Shown: positions 25,237 through 35,223, numbered from the stretch's first letter. The stretch is 64,000 bases of DNA from Verrucomicrobiota bacterium (GCA_963205275.1 CAUJIH010000093.1:1-64000); one strand, 5' to 3'. Program-made: numbers and translations. Notes: generated by a model not told the origin, from the sequence alone.

Positions 25237-26709
25237 ATGAAGCACCTCCTTTTCATTGTCCTTTTCATGGTAGTTTCCGCATCCCTCTGCTGGGTTGATC
25301 GGATCGAGGGAGCGGAAGGTCAAGCGGTATTTCGTGCGGGAGCCGCCACGAGTGTCATCACTCCACCTCTGGGGGGACTCATTATCGGAAGTTTTTCCCC
25401 ACATCCGGCCACTCATGTCCATGATGAACTCCATGCTCGCTGTCTGGTGCTGGACGATGGAAAGACCAAGGTCGCAATCGTCGTCTGCGATCTGTTGGGA
25501 GTGCATCGCAGTCTGGCTGTCGAGGCGAAATCGCTCATCGAAAAGGAACTAGGGATTCCAGCCTCGCACGTATCCGTCTCGGCTACGCATACACATTCTG
25601 CGGTGAATGCGCTCTACAACGAGATTCGCACGTATCAATCAGATATTGAGCTAACTGATTACCAGCACTTCGTCGCTAGGCGTATCGCTGATGGGGTAAA
25701 ACGGGCGGACAATCTGCTGCGCCCTGCCGAGATGGCTTTTAGCACCGTTGATATTCCCGAGCACGTCTTTAATCGACGCTGGTTTCTGAAAGAGGGGACC
25801 ATGCCAGAGAATCCCTTTGGGAAGACGGATGAAAAGGTAAAAATGAATCCTAAGCCAGGTTCCCCTGACAATATCAAGCCGGCAGGACCCACCGATCCCC
25901 GTGTTTCCTTTCTAGCATTCCGCGAACCGGACGGAAAGGCCATCGCACTCTACTCCGCGTATTCGCTGCACTATGTGGGAGGGGTGCCTCGTGCTACTGT
26001 CTCGGCGGACTACTACGGCTATTACTGCCGAGATGTGGAAAAGGCTCTGAGTCAGCCGGATCAGGATCCGCCTGTCGTCGCGCTGATGGCGAACGGAACG
26101 AGTGGTGACGTGAATAATATCAATTTTTTTCAGCCACAGCCTTCAAAAAAGCCCTTCGAGCGCATGCGATTCGTCGCGAGTGATATCGCCACGAAGGTGA
26201 CGACGGCGCTGAAGTCCGCTCAGTGGAAAAGCGACGTGACGCTCGATGCTCGTTACGAGGAAATCGCCGATTTAAAATGGCGTAAGATCCCGCAGGAGCT
26301 CGTGGACTGGTGCAAGCGCATGGAAGCGGAGGCGACGAAGGGTGAGAAAAAGTCCGTCGCGACCTTGCTCTACGCTGAGCGCATCCAGAATCTGGCCAAG
26401 GCGAGTCCTCAGACGAAGTATCCCGTCCATGCCGTGCGGATCGGCGATGTGTGCATCGGCATGGCCCCGTGCGAAGTGTTCGCAGAGACGGGAATGGAAT
26501 TCCGTGAGCGCAGCCCCTTCAAGCATTCCTTCATGACCGAATTGACGGACGGCTACTACGGCTACATGCCAACGCCGAGACATTTCGAGCTCGGTGGTTA
26601 TGAAACCTGGCCCGCGTCGAACTATCTAGAACCACAGGCTTCCGTAAAGATGCTGAATACCGTCATCAAGCTGGCAACAGAATTAAAGGACGCACAATCA
26701 TCCAAGTAA
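25237..26709 (+). CDS. Neutral ceramidase-like secreted hydrolase (copy 1)
   Basis: This 490-residue protein has a signal peptide (residues 1-26) and the N-terminal domain of neutral/alkaline non-lysosomal ceramidases (PF04734): FRAGAATSVITPPLGG, CLVLDDGKTKVAIVVCDLLG, SATHTHSAVNALYN (zinc-binding His cluster), YSLHYVGG and NGTSGDVNNINF. Many bacterial members do not act on ceramide, so the substrate is open. The C-terminal ceramidase beta domain seems absent or short. A close paralogue starts 48 bases downstream, so the two form a tandem duplication and probably one transcript. Confidence 0.85.
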   Translation: MKHLLFIVLFMVVSASLCWVDRIEGAEGQAVFRAGAATSVITPPLGGLIIGSFSPHPATHVHDELHARCLVLDDGKTKVAIVVCDLLGVHRSLAVEAKSLIEKELGIPASHVSVSATHTHSAVNALYNEIRTYQSDIELTDYQHFVARRIADGVKRADNLLRPAEMAFSTVDIPEHVFNRRWFLKEGTMPENPFGKTDEKVKMNPKPGSPDNIKPAGPTDPRVSFLAFREPDGKAIALYSAYSLHYVGGVPRATVSADYYGYYCRDVEKALSQPDQDPPVVALMANGTSGDVNNINFFQPQPSKKPFERMRFVASDIATKVTTALKSAQWKSDVTLDARYEEIADLKWRKIPQELVDWCKRMEAEATKGEKKSVATLLYAERIQNLAKASPQTKYPVHAVRIGDVCIGMAPCEVFAETGMEFRERSPFKHSFMTELTDGYYGYMPTPRHFELGGYETWPASNYLEPQASVKMLNTVIKLATELKDAQSSK

Positions 26710-26757
26710 TTTTCAGACCTCATTTTCCTTTTCTCTCCCTCATCTCAAACTCTTCTC

Positions 26758-28260
26758 ATGAAATCAATCCCATTCCATTGGCCACGCATCGCTCTTTGTC
26801 TCGTCTCTAGCCTCGCTCTCGGTTCCGTCATCACGACCACAGCGGCTGAGTCAAACACCCCGGAACCGAAAGTCTTTCGTGCAGGGGCCGCCACCAGCGT
26901 GATCACTCCGCCACTGGGCGAGAAAATCATCGGAGGATTTGCCCCTTTCCCGGCGACCAATATCCATGATGAGCTTCACGCCCGTTGCCTAGTTCTGGAC
27001 GACGGAAGCTCGAAAGTCGTTTTTGTGGTTTGTGATTTGCTTGGGATCCATCGCAGCGTGGGAGTCGAGGCGAAGGCTCTGATCGAAAAGGAACTGGGCA
27101 TTCCAGCCTCGCATGTGGCGATCTCCGCGACTCACACGCACTCCGCGACCAATGCTCTGTATGGCGATCTGCGAACCTATAACTCAGACGTCGAATTGAC
27201 GGATTATCAGCGCTTCGTCGCTCGACGAATCGCTGATGGTGTTCAGAGAGCGGCGCATCACTTGCGTCCGGCGGAGATGGCGTACGGAACCGTCGATATT
27301 CCGGAGCACGTCTTTAATCGTCGTTGGTTCCTGAAAGAAGGAACGATGCCAGAGAATCCTTTCGGAAAAACGGATGAAAAGGTGAAGATGAATCCTCAGG
27401 CCGGATCAGATACTCTCGTGGAGCCAGCGGGACCGACCGATCCTCGCGTTTCCATCTTGGTCTTTCGCGAGCCGGGCGGAAAGCCCATCGCACTTTACTC
27501 CGCCTATTCTTTGCACTACATCGGAGGAGTAAAAGGTGCTGATATCTCTGCCGACTACTATGGCTATTATTGTCGCGACGTAGAAAAAGCACTCGGGCAG
27601 GCAGATCAGGATCCGCCTTTTGTCGCCATGATGGCGAATGGGACGAGCGGCGACATCAATAATATCAATTTCCGAGAACCTCGTCCGAGCCGCAAACCCT
27701 ATGAGCACATGAAATACGTGGCGAATGACATCGCAGAAAAAGTGACTGGTGCCATCGCTTCCTTTGAGTGGAAGTCCGACATTACCTTGGATGCCCGTTA
27801 TGAGGAGTTGGCCAATGTGAAGTGGCGCGAGGTTCCAAAGGAACTCCTGAACTGGGGAAAGAAGACTCTCTCTGAGATTCCAGCCGACGTAAAAGACATG
27901 AAGCTCATCATGCGTCGCGTCTATTCCCAGCGTGTTCAGACACTGACCGAGGCCAGCCCTGAGACAAAATTCCCTGTCCACGCAGTGCGCATCGGCGATG
28001 TTTGCATCGGCATGACTCCCTGTGAGACCTTTGCCGAAATGGGTATGGAATTTCGGGAAAAGAGTCCATTTAAAAAGTCCTTTATGGTCGAATTGACCGA
28101 TGGCTATTACGGCTACATGCCTCCTCCGAGGCATTTTGAACTCGGCGGCTACGAGACTTGGCCCGCCACGAACTGCCTGGAGCCGCAGGCGGCGGTGAAA
28201 ACGCTCGATGCGATCCTAAGCCTCTCGAGAGAGATGGTGCCGCCTCGTCCGACGAAGTGA
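26758..28260 (+). CDS. Neutral ceramidase-like secreted hydrolase (copy 2)
   Basis: This 500-residue paralogue of the preceding gene has the same motif order: FRAGAATSVITPPLGE, CLVLDDGSSKVVFVVCDLLG, SATHTHSATNALYG, YSLHYIGG, NGTSGDINNINF. Long stretches are identical or nearly so in protein (RRWFLKEGTMPENPFGKTDE occurs in both). Divergence is largest in the signal peptide and in the region around residues 365-395. The signal peptide covers about residues 1-30. Both copies keep the metal-binding histidines, so both may be active. Confidence 0.85.
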   Translation: MKSIPFHWPRIALCLVSSLALGSVITTTAAESNTPEPKVFRAGAATSVITPPLGEKIIGGFAPFPATNIHDELHARCLVLDDGSSKVVFVVCDLLGIHRSVGVEAKALIEKELGIPASHVAISATHTHSATNALYGDLRTYNSDVELTDYQRFVARRIADGVQRAAHHLRPAEMAYGTVDIPEHVFNRRWFLKEGTMPENPFGKTDEKVKMNPQAGSDTLVEPAGPTDPRVSILVFREPGGKPIALYSAYSLHYIGGVKGADISADYYGYYCRDVEKALGQADQDPPFVAMMANGTSGDINNINFREPRPSRKPYEHMKYVANDIAEKVTGAIASFEWKSDITLDARYEELANVKWREVPKELLNWGKKTLSEIPADVKDMKLIMRRVYSQRVQTLTEASPETKFPVHAVRIGDVCIGMTPCETFAEMGMEFREKSPFKKSFMVELTDGYYGYMPPPRHFELGGYETWPATNCLEPQAAVKTLDAILSLSREMVPPRPTK

Positions 28261-28307
28261 GGCTGAGCCATCTCTCGATCAGTCGTTACTTTAGAAATCG
28301 TAGATTG

Positions 28308-29114
28308 ATGGAAGCTGCCATACACCTGAAGCGCAAGCTCGATTCCGGAGCGATCGTCACCGGAATGCTCGCGACCAACCATTTCTGGCCGGGTATGGTC
28401 GAATTGGTCATGGACGCTGGGCACGACTACCTGATTATCGATCTGGAGCATTTCACCCACGATGCAGAGTCAGTCGCAGCGGGGTGTGCCATCGGACGGC
28501 GAGCGAATTTCGCTGTCTTCGTCCGTCCTCCGGCCGCTGAGTATGTACCCCTGCGGCTCGCGATGGATCTCGGTCCCTGCGGGTTGTTGATCCCCTGCGT
28601 GGAGTCGCTGGAGACGATGCAGCTCATCCAGGATGCTGTGTGGATGAAGCCTCGGGGACGACGCAGACCGGGAGGCCCTGGAAATTCGTGGGTGAAGGAT
28701 TTTCACTACGAGACTTGGAAACAAACCGTGGAGGATCATCTCATCATTCTGCCACAGATCGAGAATCGAATCGGACTCAGGTCAGCGCGTGAGATCGCAT
28801 CGCATCCTCTCACTACGGCGCTTGCCGTCGGTCCCTATGATCTCTCCGCAGATCTAGGAGCATGCTGGCATCCCGATTCTCCCGAGATGCAACAGGCTCT
28901 GGGTGAAATCCGCGCAGCAGCGGATGCTGCGGGAAAGCGACAGTGGATGATAGGGCACGGCCCCGATTTAGTCCGTCGAGGATACACTTTTCTGTGTCTG
29001 GGTGAACCGACCGCCGCTCTGGGGGCAAAGCTGGCGGAACTGAATCAATCAGCACACCAGGCATCGGAATCGGTCGACGAAGGAGATCGATCACGAGACG
29101 ATTTCATCCCCTGA
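28308..29114 (+). CDS. HpcH/HpaI-family aldolase
   Basis: This 268-residue TIM-barrel protein of the 2-keto-3-deoxy-sugar acid/HpaI aldolase family would cleave a 2-keto acid to pyruvate and an aldehyde with a divalent metal. Seen are YLIIDLEHFTHDAE, VFVRPPAAEY (substrate Arg), GLLIPCVESLE and LPQIENRIGL, which carries the metal Glu. The pattern ALAVGPYDLSADLG is typical. ATG 28308 lies 47 bases after the ceramidase stop, probably in the same transcript, although a functional link is not evident. The C-terminal 20 residues are polar and likely disordered. Confidence 0.85.
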   Translation: MEAAIHLKRKLDSGAIVTGMLATNHFWPGMVELVMDAGHDYLIIDLEHFTHDAESVAAGCAIGRRANFAVFVRPPAAEYVPLRLAMDLGPCGLLIPCVESLETMQLIQDAVWMKPRGRRRPGGPGNSWVKDFHYETWKQTVEDHLIILPQIENRIGLRSAREIASHPLTTALAVGPYDLSADLGACWHPDSPEMQQALGEIRAAADAAGKRQWMIGHGPDLVRRGYTFLCLGEPTAALGAKLAELNQSAHQASESVDEGDRSRDDFIP

Positions 29115-29157
29115 GCTGCTCTCGATCCTATTCTTGATCCCATTCTTGATCTTTTCG

Positions 29158-29631
29158 ATGAAACCGAATCCCGAAGCAGTCGATCCCACGCAGCTACCTC
29201 AGCTCGCCCATGCTGTCATCCGCGAAGCGAAATTCCCGATGCTGGCGACGGTGGATACGACAGGGCAGCCTCGAGTGCGTCCCGTCTCACCCGTACGCGT
29301 GGATCGGGATTTCACCGTGTATGTTGCGAATCTGCGCGTTTATCAAAAAACGGCTGAGATCGCAGCGAATCCGCAGGTAGAGCTGGCCTATCTGGCACCG
29401 AATCACGATCAGGTTCGCATCACGGGGAGGGCAGAGCGAGTGACTGAGCGCGAAGTGATCGATGCCATCTGGGAGAAAAATCCTCTCCTGCGGCAATATC
29501 TTGGAGCTCCGGAGAATCCCGAGTTTCTGCTCTATCGCATCGTCCCCGAGAGAGTGCGCTTCATGCGGGAATGGGCGCTGGAGTATTACGAGGTGCCGTG
29601 TCAGGAGAATGTGAGCGATACGGAGGAGTGA
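29158..29631 (+). CDS. Pyridoxamine 5'-phosphate oxidase-like flavin-binding protein
   Basis: This 157-residue split-barrel protein has KFPMLATVDTTGQPRVRPVSP, TVYVANLRVYQKTAEIAANP and VELAYLAPNHDQVRITGRAE, the pattern of FMN- or F420-binding PNPOx-like proteins. It lacks the C-terminal extension of genuine PdxH, so pyridoxal synthesis is not implied. ATG 29158 is preferred over upstream TTG/ATG options because the conserved helix starts soon after. It is convergent with the GH42-like gene, 36 bases apart. Confidence 0.8.
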   Translation: MKPNPEAVDPTQLPQLAHAVIREAKFPMLATVDTTGQPRVRPVSPVRVDRDFTVYVANLRVYQKTAEIAANPQVELAYLAPNHDQVRITGRAERVTEREVIDAIWEKNPLLRQYLGAPENPEFLLYRIVPERVRFMREWALEYYEVPCQENVSDTEE

Positions 29632-29667
29632 AGCCACTCCCCATCCTTTGATCGCAGCTCGTATCGG

Positions 29668-32481
29668 CTATTTCGGGCTCTCGAGGTAAAACCATCGAGT
29701 TTCTCCTCGTTTCATCGTGAGTTGCAGCGTTTGCGCATGATCTGCGATGACTTTCCCATCGACGAGATCGGTGACTGTGGACGGATGGAGGAGTTGGACC
29801 TTCTTTTCACCGGGATAAAGGGCATGAATCGTCAGAAAGTGCTGATTAGCAAAGACAGCATTTCCCGCAGGGGCGGCGACCCAGGCCCCGGCTTCTCGTG
29901 CAAGGGCGTTGAAGAAGAACTGATCGATGCCGATTCCACCGAAAAGGACGCTCTTCCAGTTCCCAAACTCTCGCAGTGCGACCGCAGGCGTTTGATCGCT
30001 CTTATGTCGCGCCAAGACACGCACTTGGGGATCCTCTATGGAGAAGGTGGGAATCGTGAGTTCTCCATAGCTGACCACGGCGAGTCGATCAGGAAGCGCT
30101 CCCGCCACGGGCTCTAGGGCAGACTTCTGAAGTCCGCGTTCCGCTACGCGGATCCCACTCACTTTCTCTATCGCAGCTGCAATCGAATTTACGCCCAAGT
30201 CTTGTCGACTCACCGCGCCGGGAGCGTGGATGAAGCAGACGAGTTTGCCATCGCGCCTCAGTCCCTGGATCGCCTTCCATTCCGCTTCTGTCAGGTGATA
30301 GGCGCAGAGAAACACATACATTTTGTAATCCGGCAGACGAGGGTCAGCGATGTCTTCCTGAAGATAAGTATGGAAGGGGACGCCGGAGGAATTGAGTTCA
30401 ACGAATTGTCGGTTCAATCCGATGGATCGCACTCCAGGGGCCTGTTTTCTACCCAGATAGTCAGAGCTTTGCTCATCCACGAAAACCGCCACATCCGCTT
30501 GCGGTAAAGCGCGATCCCGAAGATCGAGCTTGTAGGCCTCGACGGACTCTTTGACCGCCTTCATGATGCTCGGATCACTGAACCAGCCTCCGCTCATATC
30601 ATACCACCAGTTGCCCTGACCATAGGCGATCATGCGACCGGTATCGCGCCGGATCATGGCATTGCTTTCCGCCGCTGTCTCGACGCGTGCTACGTGGTAG
30701 TTCTGGGCGGGTGTAGAAACTCCGGACTTCCAAGAGCGAAAGTCCTCCTCAGCGAGACCGAAAGTATCGTGAAGCAAGAGCGACCCCCAGGCTTGGTGCG
30801 CTTTCCCCGGTCCACCCGGCCATCGAATCTCGTCGTAGGCGAGGACGGAGGCTACGTAGTTATAGAGGCCGCCTTTCATCAGATAGCCCGTCGCGAGGTG
30901 ACTGATCGCTCCTGCGGTTGGTCCGGCGTAATAGGTGCCGAGAATCAGAGGTGATCGGTGAGAGTCGCGCAGTGTCCTCGCATAGCCATTCAGCGTATCG
31001 ACGATCCCTTCTGAATGGAATCGGTTAAAGTCGGCGATATCTTGTTCGCTCAGAGGATCGAGGAAAAAGGACGAATTTAGCCGCCTCTCCGCTGTCGGGA
31101 TCGCTGCGGTCTCGAAAGTCACCTGAGGCTGGTTCCATGCCTTTCGGAGAGCGCTCTCACTCTCGTATTTTACCCTGAGCCATTCACGGAAGGCATCGCG
31201 CGAAGCGATGCTATAGTCGCTGAGATGATCCGTGCCGAAATCTCCCCAAGCGAACATTTGGCCATCATTGCCGCCGATGACGTGGTAGCCGATCACCGCC
31301 TTTCCCGGCAAGCTGTTCTGAATAAACTGATCGAACTCTCGCAAGACCTTCTCTGTGTCCGTACGCAACTGCGAGGAAACGTAGGAATGCCCATAGCGTT
31401 CCACGTAACCCTTGCCCGGTGTCGGCTGCGGTTTCCCGCCCCAGCGAAGAAAGTCCATTTCTACGATCGCTTTCTCACCGTGCTGATCTGTAACGACATC
31501 GTCTGGATTTTCCTCGGCCCATTGTGGATACGGGTCGGTGGCTAGATAAAACAAGATGTAGCCATGAGGGTCGGCTCGCAATACCCGCCACATCATCTGT
31601 TCTAGTTCACTGAAGTCGGTCTGGTCTCGGGCGATCCATGCTCCCATGTTTCCATAGACACCGCGGCCAAGAATGTACGGGATCAGATGCACATGGACGC
31701 CAGAATCGGCGAAGTCATGGATCTGAGATCGAGTTGCCTGCCATGCAGATCCGACATAGAAGCCCGGAAAACTCTCCTTTCCATCGATCCAAAGGCGTGG
31801 GCGATCTCCGACGCGGCGAACCTCAGCGGTCGCACGAGGGCGGGCAGAGAGGATTTTCTCCGCATCTTCCTGTGGCATCAATGCCTCGGGAGTAGGGCGC
31901 TCGAAGCGCGGACGATGGTCCGTCAAATTCGTCAGTTCGACATCATCGATGAATACATCGATGGGAGCGGCACTGAATACGAGGCTCAACTGAACCTGAT
32001 TCACCTTTTCCTGAGTCGCAAAAACCAGTTCCAGTTTTTCCCATTCGCCTCCGGTGGAATACAGAGGGCGGCTCGGACCAAAAATATTGGGAATTTTCTT
32101 CGCTCCATCCTCCGATGCGAACTGGCTCACCATGAAGTAAACCTTCGCCGCAGAAACGACTTTGCAGTTGAGCCAAGCGCTGACCCGGAAAGTGCTCTTT
32201 TCCGCTACTGCAATTCGTTCGCTTCTCATGACCACGAAGCCCTCAGCGTTCGATTGACTGACGTGTAGCGACATTGTTCCGTGATGAGCCAAAGTGTCTT
32301 CGACAGCAAAAGTGCTCTGACTGCCCGCGTTATCGGAGATGCTCCAATGAGGAACGGGGAAGCCACCCTGTTCGAAGCCAGCATTCGGGATAGGGATGTC
32401 GAGCGCGAACGCTGAAATTCTCAACATCGAGAACGACAGAGCTGCGATGATGAGGAAAAAATGAAAACGTGTTTGAATCAT
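29668..32481 (-). CDS. Secreted GH42-like glycoside hydrolase
   Basis: This 937-residue protein has a signal peptide (residues 1-27), then a carbohydrate-binding-like beta domain (about 28-185, PNAGFEQGGFPVPHWSI) and a GH42-like TIM barrel (about 215-620). Barrel landmarks include VHVHLIPYILG, FYLATDPYPQWA and YSIASRDAFREWLRVKYESE. A glutamine-amidotransferase-like domain follows (YKMYVFLCAYHLT) and a C-terminal beta domain. Where GH42 beta-galactosidases usually have a DNEY acid/base segment, this protein reads GGNDGQMF, so the catalytic residue is changed or displaced. It may act on another substrate or be non-catalytic. It is a single gene. Confidence 0.72.
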   Translation of the reverse strand: MIQTRFHFFLIIAALSFSMLRISAFALDIPIPNAGFEQGGFPVPHWSISDNAGSQSTFAVEDTLAHHGTMSLHVSQSNAEGFVVMRSERIAVAEKSTFRVSAWLNCKVVSAAKVYFMVSQFASEDGAKKIPNIFGPSRPLYSTGGEWEKLELVFATQEKVNQVQLSLVFSAAPIDVFIDDVELTNLTDHRPRFERPTPEALMPQEDAEKILSARPRATAEVRRVGDRPRLWIDGKESFPGFYVGSAWQATRSQIHDFADSGVHVHLIPYILGRGVYGNMGAWIARDQTDFSELEQMMWRVLRADPHGYILFYLATDPYPQWAEENPDDVVTDQHGEKAIVEMDFLRWGGKPQPTPGKGYVERYGHSYVSSQLRTDTEKVLREFDQFIQNSLPGKAVIGYHVIGGNDGQMFAWGDFGTDHLSDYSIASRDAFREWLRVKYESESALRKAWNQPQVTFETAAIPTAERRLNSSFFLDPLSEQDIADFNRFHSEGIVDTLNGYARTLRDSHRSPLILGTYYAGPTAGAISHLATGYLMKGGLYNYVASVLAYDEIRWPGGPGKAHQAWGSLLLHDTFGLAEEDFRSWKSGVSTPAQNYHVARVETAAESNAMIRRDTGRMIAYGQGNWWYDMSGGWFSDPSIMKAVKESVEAYKLDLRDRALPQADVAVFVDEQSSDYLGRKQAPGVRSIGLNRQFVELNSSGVPFHTYLQEDIADPRLPDYKMYVFLCAYHLTEAEWKAIQGLRRDGKLVCFIHAPGAVSRQDLGVNSIAAAIEKVSGIRVAERGLQKSALEPVAGALPDRLAVVSYGELTIPTFSIEDPQVRVLARHKSDQTPAVALREFGNWKSVLFGGIGIDQFFFNALAREAGAWVAAPAGNAVFANQHFLTIHALYPGEKKVQLLHPSTVTDLVDGKVIADHAQTLQLTMKRGETRWFYLESPK

Positions 32482-32853
32482 ACCTGACTCTTAGGGGATG
32501 ATGGGGATTGCTCCTCAGAGCTTTCTAATTTCCCTGAACCATCCTTCCTCGCAAGGAGAACGATTACTACCTGTCAGATTGTGATTCAGAGCCAGCGATT
32601 TGACAATCGAGCAATTCCGAGATACTGGTTCACACACAAGTGCCGCAATCGAGAAAGCAGGCGGAACAGACCTAAGTGATTAAAAGCTGAGTATCTGAAA
32701 GTCTTGCCTGAAAACCTTGATTCGTTCCTTCGTCGGAGAGTTTCTCGTGGCGAAAGATGTTTCTGAAAGATTCATTTTCCTCGATTTTCACTTGCGGCTG
32801 ATCCGATCTGACTTTTAGTCTCCACCCTTCTAATTTTTACCCCATAGCCCCCC
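32482..32853. other. Divergent intergenic region, nothing recognised
   Basis: These 372 bases separate the divergent GH42-like gene and rpmF. No gene, repeat or RNA structure stands out. Both promoters must lie here. The stretch 32700-32850 is T-rich, but I do not assign a hexamer. Confidence 0.55.
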
Positions 32854-33036
32854 ATGGCAGTACCAAAGCGCAGAACCTCCAAGATGAAAAAGCGTCTCCG
32901 CCGTTCCGGTCAACGGTGGCGTGCGATCAAGCTGAACACCTGCTCAGAATGTGGCAGTTCCGTGCCATCACACATCGTCTGTCCAAGCTGTGGAACCTAC
33001 AAGGGGCGACAAGTCGTCGTAATCAAGGATCTCTGA
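32854..33036 (+). CDS. rpmF: Ribosomal protein bL32
   Basis: This 60-residue protein begins [20 protein letters not shown], the bL32 signature, and keeps the zinc-ribbon cysteines in [18 protein letters not shown]. The zinc-binding (C+) form is therefore encoded here. It heads the classic rpmF-plsX-fabH cluster, although a hairpin at 33068-33102 may partly separate it from plsX. Confidence 0.97.
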   Translation: MAVPKRRTSKMKKRLRRSGQRWRAIKLNTCSECGSSVPSHIVCPSCGTYKGRQVVVIKDL

Positions 33037-33067
33037 ACCTCCGGGATCACACACATTAACATTTGTG

Positions 33068-33102
33068 AAGTCGCTTTGACAAAGAGCGACTTTTCGCTTT
33101 TT
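33068..33102 (+). terminator. Intrinsic terminator or attenuator between rpmF and plsX
   Basis: AAGTCGCT (33068-33075) pairs with AGCGACTT (33085-33092), an 8-bp stem followed by TTCGCTTTTT. It is well placed to reduce read-through from rpmF into plsX. Confidence 0.6.
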
Positions 33103-33155
33103 GGGCTTGCATGACAGCTCGGACCGTTCCTCAGTGACGAATCTATATTCGGGAT

Positions 33156-34175
33156 ATGAGGATCGCTCTGGACGCCATGGGAGGTGATTTCGCACCAGAA
33201 GCTACTGTTGTTGGTGCAGTGGACGCTCTGAATGAATTCGGAGCGCATCTAAAAAAACTCTATCTCGTCGGAGACGAGGCTGTGATCAAAAAAGAACTGG
33301 ATCGCCTTTCCTGCCGCAATCCTAAAGTAGAAATCGTCCACGCTTCGGAGGTGGTGGGGATGGATGAGTCCCCCGTGAAGGCGATTCGACAGAAAAAGAA
33401 TTCTTCTATCAGTATTTCGGCTGATTTAGTGAAACGCGGAGAAGCGGACGCCATCGTCAGCGCCGGACATACGGGGGCGGCAGTCGCCGCAGCTACGATC
33501 AAATGGAGGCTCATCAGCGGTGTCGAACGAGCCGGGATCGCCTCACCTCTGCCGAACGAGAATGGCCCCTGCAATATCATGGACGCGGGAGCCAATGTCG
33601 ATGCCAAGCCTCGGCATCTGTTGGGCTATGCGATCATGGGCAGTGTTTACGCCCAGCATGTGCAGGGAAAAAAGAATCCGGTAGTGGGTCTGATGTCGGT
33701 GGGAGAAGAGGATTCCAAAGGAAACAATTTCACACGAGAAGTGTTCGAGCTGATCAGAGCTACGGGCCTGAACTTCCGGGGAAATATCGAGGGGCACGAT
33801 CTCTTCGAGAGCAAGATCGATGTCGTGGTCTGCGACGGCTTTGTCGGAAACGTCGTGTTAAAGTCCTGCGAAGCGACAGCGAAGGTAATGTTCAAGTGGC
33901 TGAAACAGGAGATCAATGCGAATCCGATCCGAAAGATGGGGGCTCAGCTCGCGAAAAGTGCCTTCCTTTCCGTGAAAGAGCGAGGCAATTACGAAACATA
34001 CGGAGGAAGTCCCTTGCTCGGAGTCAACGGGGTGTGTATCATCGCACACGGTTCGAGTTCGAATCGTGCTGTGAAAAACGCCATTCGCGTAGCGCTCGAA
34101 TCGGTCAAGCATCAAGTCAATCCTATCATCGAAGCCGAGATGGAACGCTACTCGAATCTCTTTGACGTAGATTAG
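33156..34175 (+). CDS. plsX: Phosphate acyltransferase PlsX
   Basis: This 339-residue enzyme converts acyl-ACP to acyl-phosphate at the start of phospholipid synthesis. The start MRIALDAMGGDFAPEATV, then DAIVSAGHTGAAVAAA, CNIMDAGANVDAKP and VVVCDGFVGNVVLKS are family signatures. Length is normal. fabH begins 31 bases after the stop, or 1 base after it if the upstream ATG 34177 is used. Confidence 0.96.
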   Translation: MRIALDAMGGDFAPEATVVGAVDALNEFGAHLKKLYLVGDEAVIKKELDRLSCRNPKVEIVHASEVVGMDESPVKAIRQKKNSSISISADLVKRGEADAIVSAGHTGAAVAAATIKWRLISGVERAGIASPLPNENGPCNIMDAGANVDAKPRHLLGYAIMGSVYAQHVQGKKNPVVGLMSVGEEDSKGNNFTREVFELIRATGLNFRGNIEGHDLFESKIDVVVCDGFVGNVVLKSCEATAKVMFKWLKQEINANPIRKMGAQLAKSAFLSVKERGNYETYGGSPLLGVNGVCIIAHGSSSNRAVKNAIRVALESVKHQVNPIIEAEMERYSNLFDVD

Positions 34176-34206
34176 AATGCGGTATCGTGTCCCGCTCGCC
34201 AGTCCA

Positions 34207-35223
34207 ATGTCTCAATCTGTCTCTGATTCTCAATCGCTTCCCCGCCCAGTTCGCATTGCTGGCACGGGGAGTTATGTTCCCGAACACGTTATGACGAATC
34301 ACGACCTGGAAAAGATGGTCGAGACTTCGGATGAGTGGATCACCACGCGTACTGGCATACGGGAGCGAAGAATCGCGAAGGAGGGAGAGTTCACCAGTCA
34401 TATCGCGAGCGAAGCAGCGCGGAAGGCTCTGGAAATGGCCGGTATTACAGGATCAGATGTGGATCTGCTCATCGTGGCCACGATCACTCCGGACACATTG
34501 ACTCCGGCGACCGCCTGCTATGTCCAACAGCACATCGGGGCCACTCATGCCGTCGCATTTGACATTTCAGCTGCTTGTTCCGGCTTTCTCTATGCGATGG
34601 AGATTGCGCGTCATGCGATCGGAGCGGGCGTGTATCAGAATGCTCTGATCATCGGAGCGGAGAAACTCAGCGCCTTCGTGAACTGGAAGGACAGAAATAC
34701 CTGTGTTCTCTTCGGTGATGGAGCGGGAGCGGCTGTGCTGACTCCTTCCACGAACGGATGCGGACGGATCCTGTCCACGACTCTCGGGACTGATGGTTCT
34801 CAGGTGGAATTACTGAATATCCCCGGCGGCGGTTCTGCCTGTCCGGCGTCTCCCTGTGGAGCGCCTGAGCAATCTGCCACGCTCGCGATGCAGGGGAGGG
34901 AGGTGTTTAAACACGCCGTCAATGCGATGCGAGCGGCGGCCAATCGAGCTGTGGAACTCGCGGGACTTTCGATCACGGAAATCGATCTGCTGATACCCCA
35001 TCAGGCAAATCTTCGCATCATAGATGCGATTCTGGAGCGGATCGATCTAGATCGCGAAAAAGTCTTTATCAATTTGGATAAGTACGGCAATACCTCGGCG
35101 GCGGCGGTCGCGATCGCGCTGGATGAAGCGAATCGAAAAGGCCTGATTCAACCCGGAAACTACGTCCTGTTAGTCGCCTTTGGCGCTGGACTCACATGGG
35201 CGGGAGCAGTGGTCGAGTGGTAA
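34207..35223 (+). CDS. fabH: 3-oxoacyl-ACP synthase III (FabH)
   Basis: This 338-residue condensing enzyme starts fatty-acid synthesis from acetyl-CoA and malonyl-ACP. The catalytic triad is visible: Cys in DISAACSGFLYAME, His in LLIPHQANLRIID and Asn in LDKYGNTSAAAVA. TRTGIRERRIA and the thiolase fold are typical. ATG 34207 is preferred because the N-terminus is then close to the usual length; ATG 34177 is in frame. The plsX-fabH order is conserved in many bacteria. Confidence 0.95.
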   Translation: MSQSVSDSQSLPRPVRIAGTGSYVPEHVMTNHDLEKMVETSDEWITTRTGIRERRIAKEGEFTSHIASEAARKALEMAGITGSDVDLLIVATITPDTLTPATACYVQQHIGATHAVAFDISAACSGFLYAMEIARHAIGAGVYQNALIIGAEKLSAFVNWKDRNTCVLFGDGAGAAVLTPSTNGCGRILSTTLGTDGSQVELLNIPGGGSACPASPCGAPEQSATLAMQGREVFKHAVNAMRAAANRAVELAGLSITEIDLLIPHQANLRIIDAILERIDLDREKVFINLDKYGNTSAAAVAIALDEANRKGLIQPGNYVLLVAFGAGLTWAGAVVEW

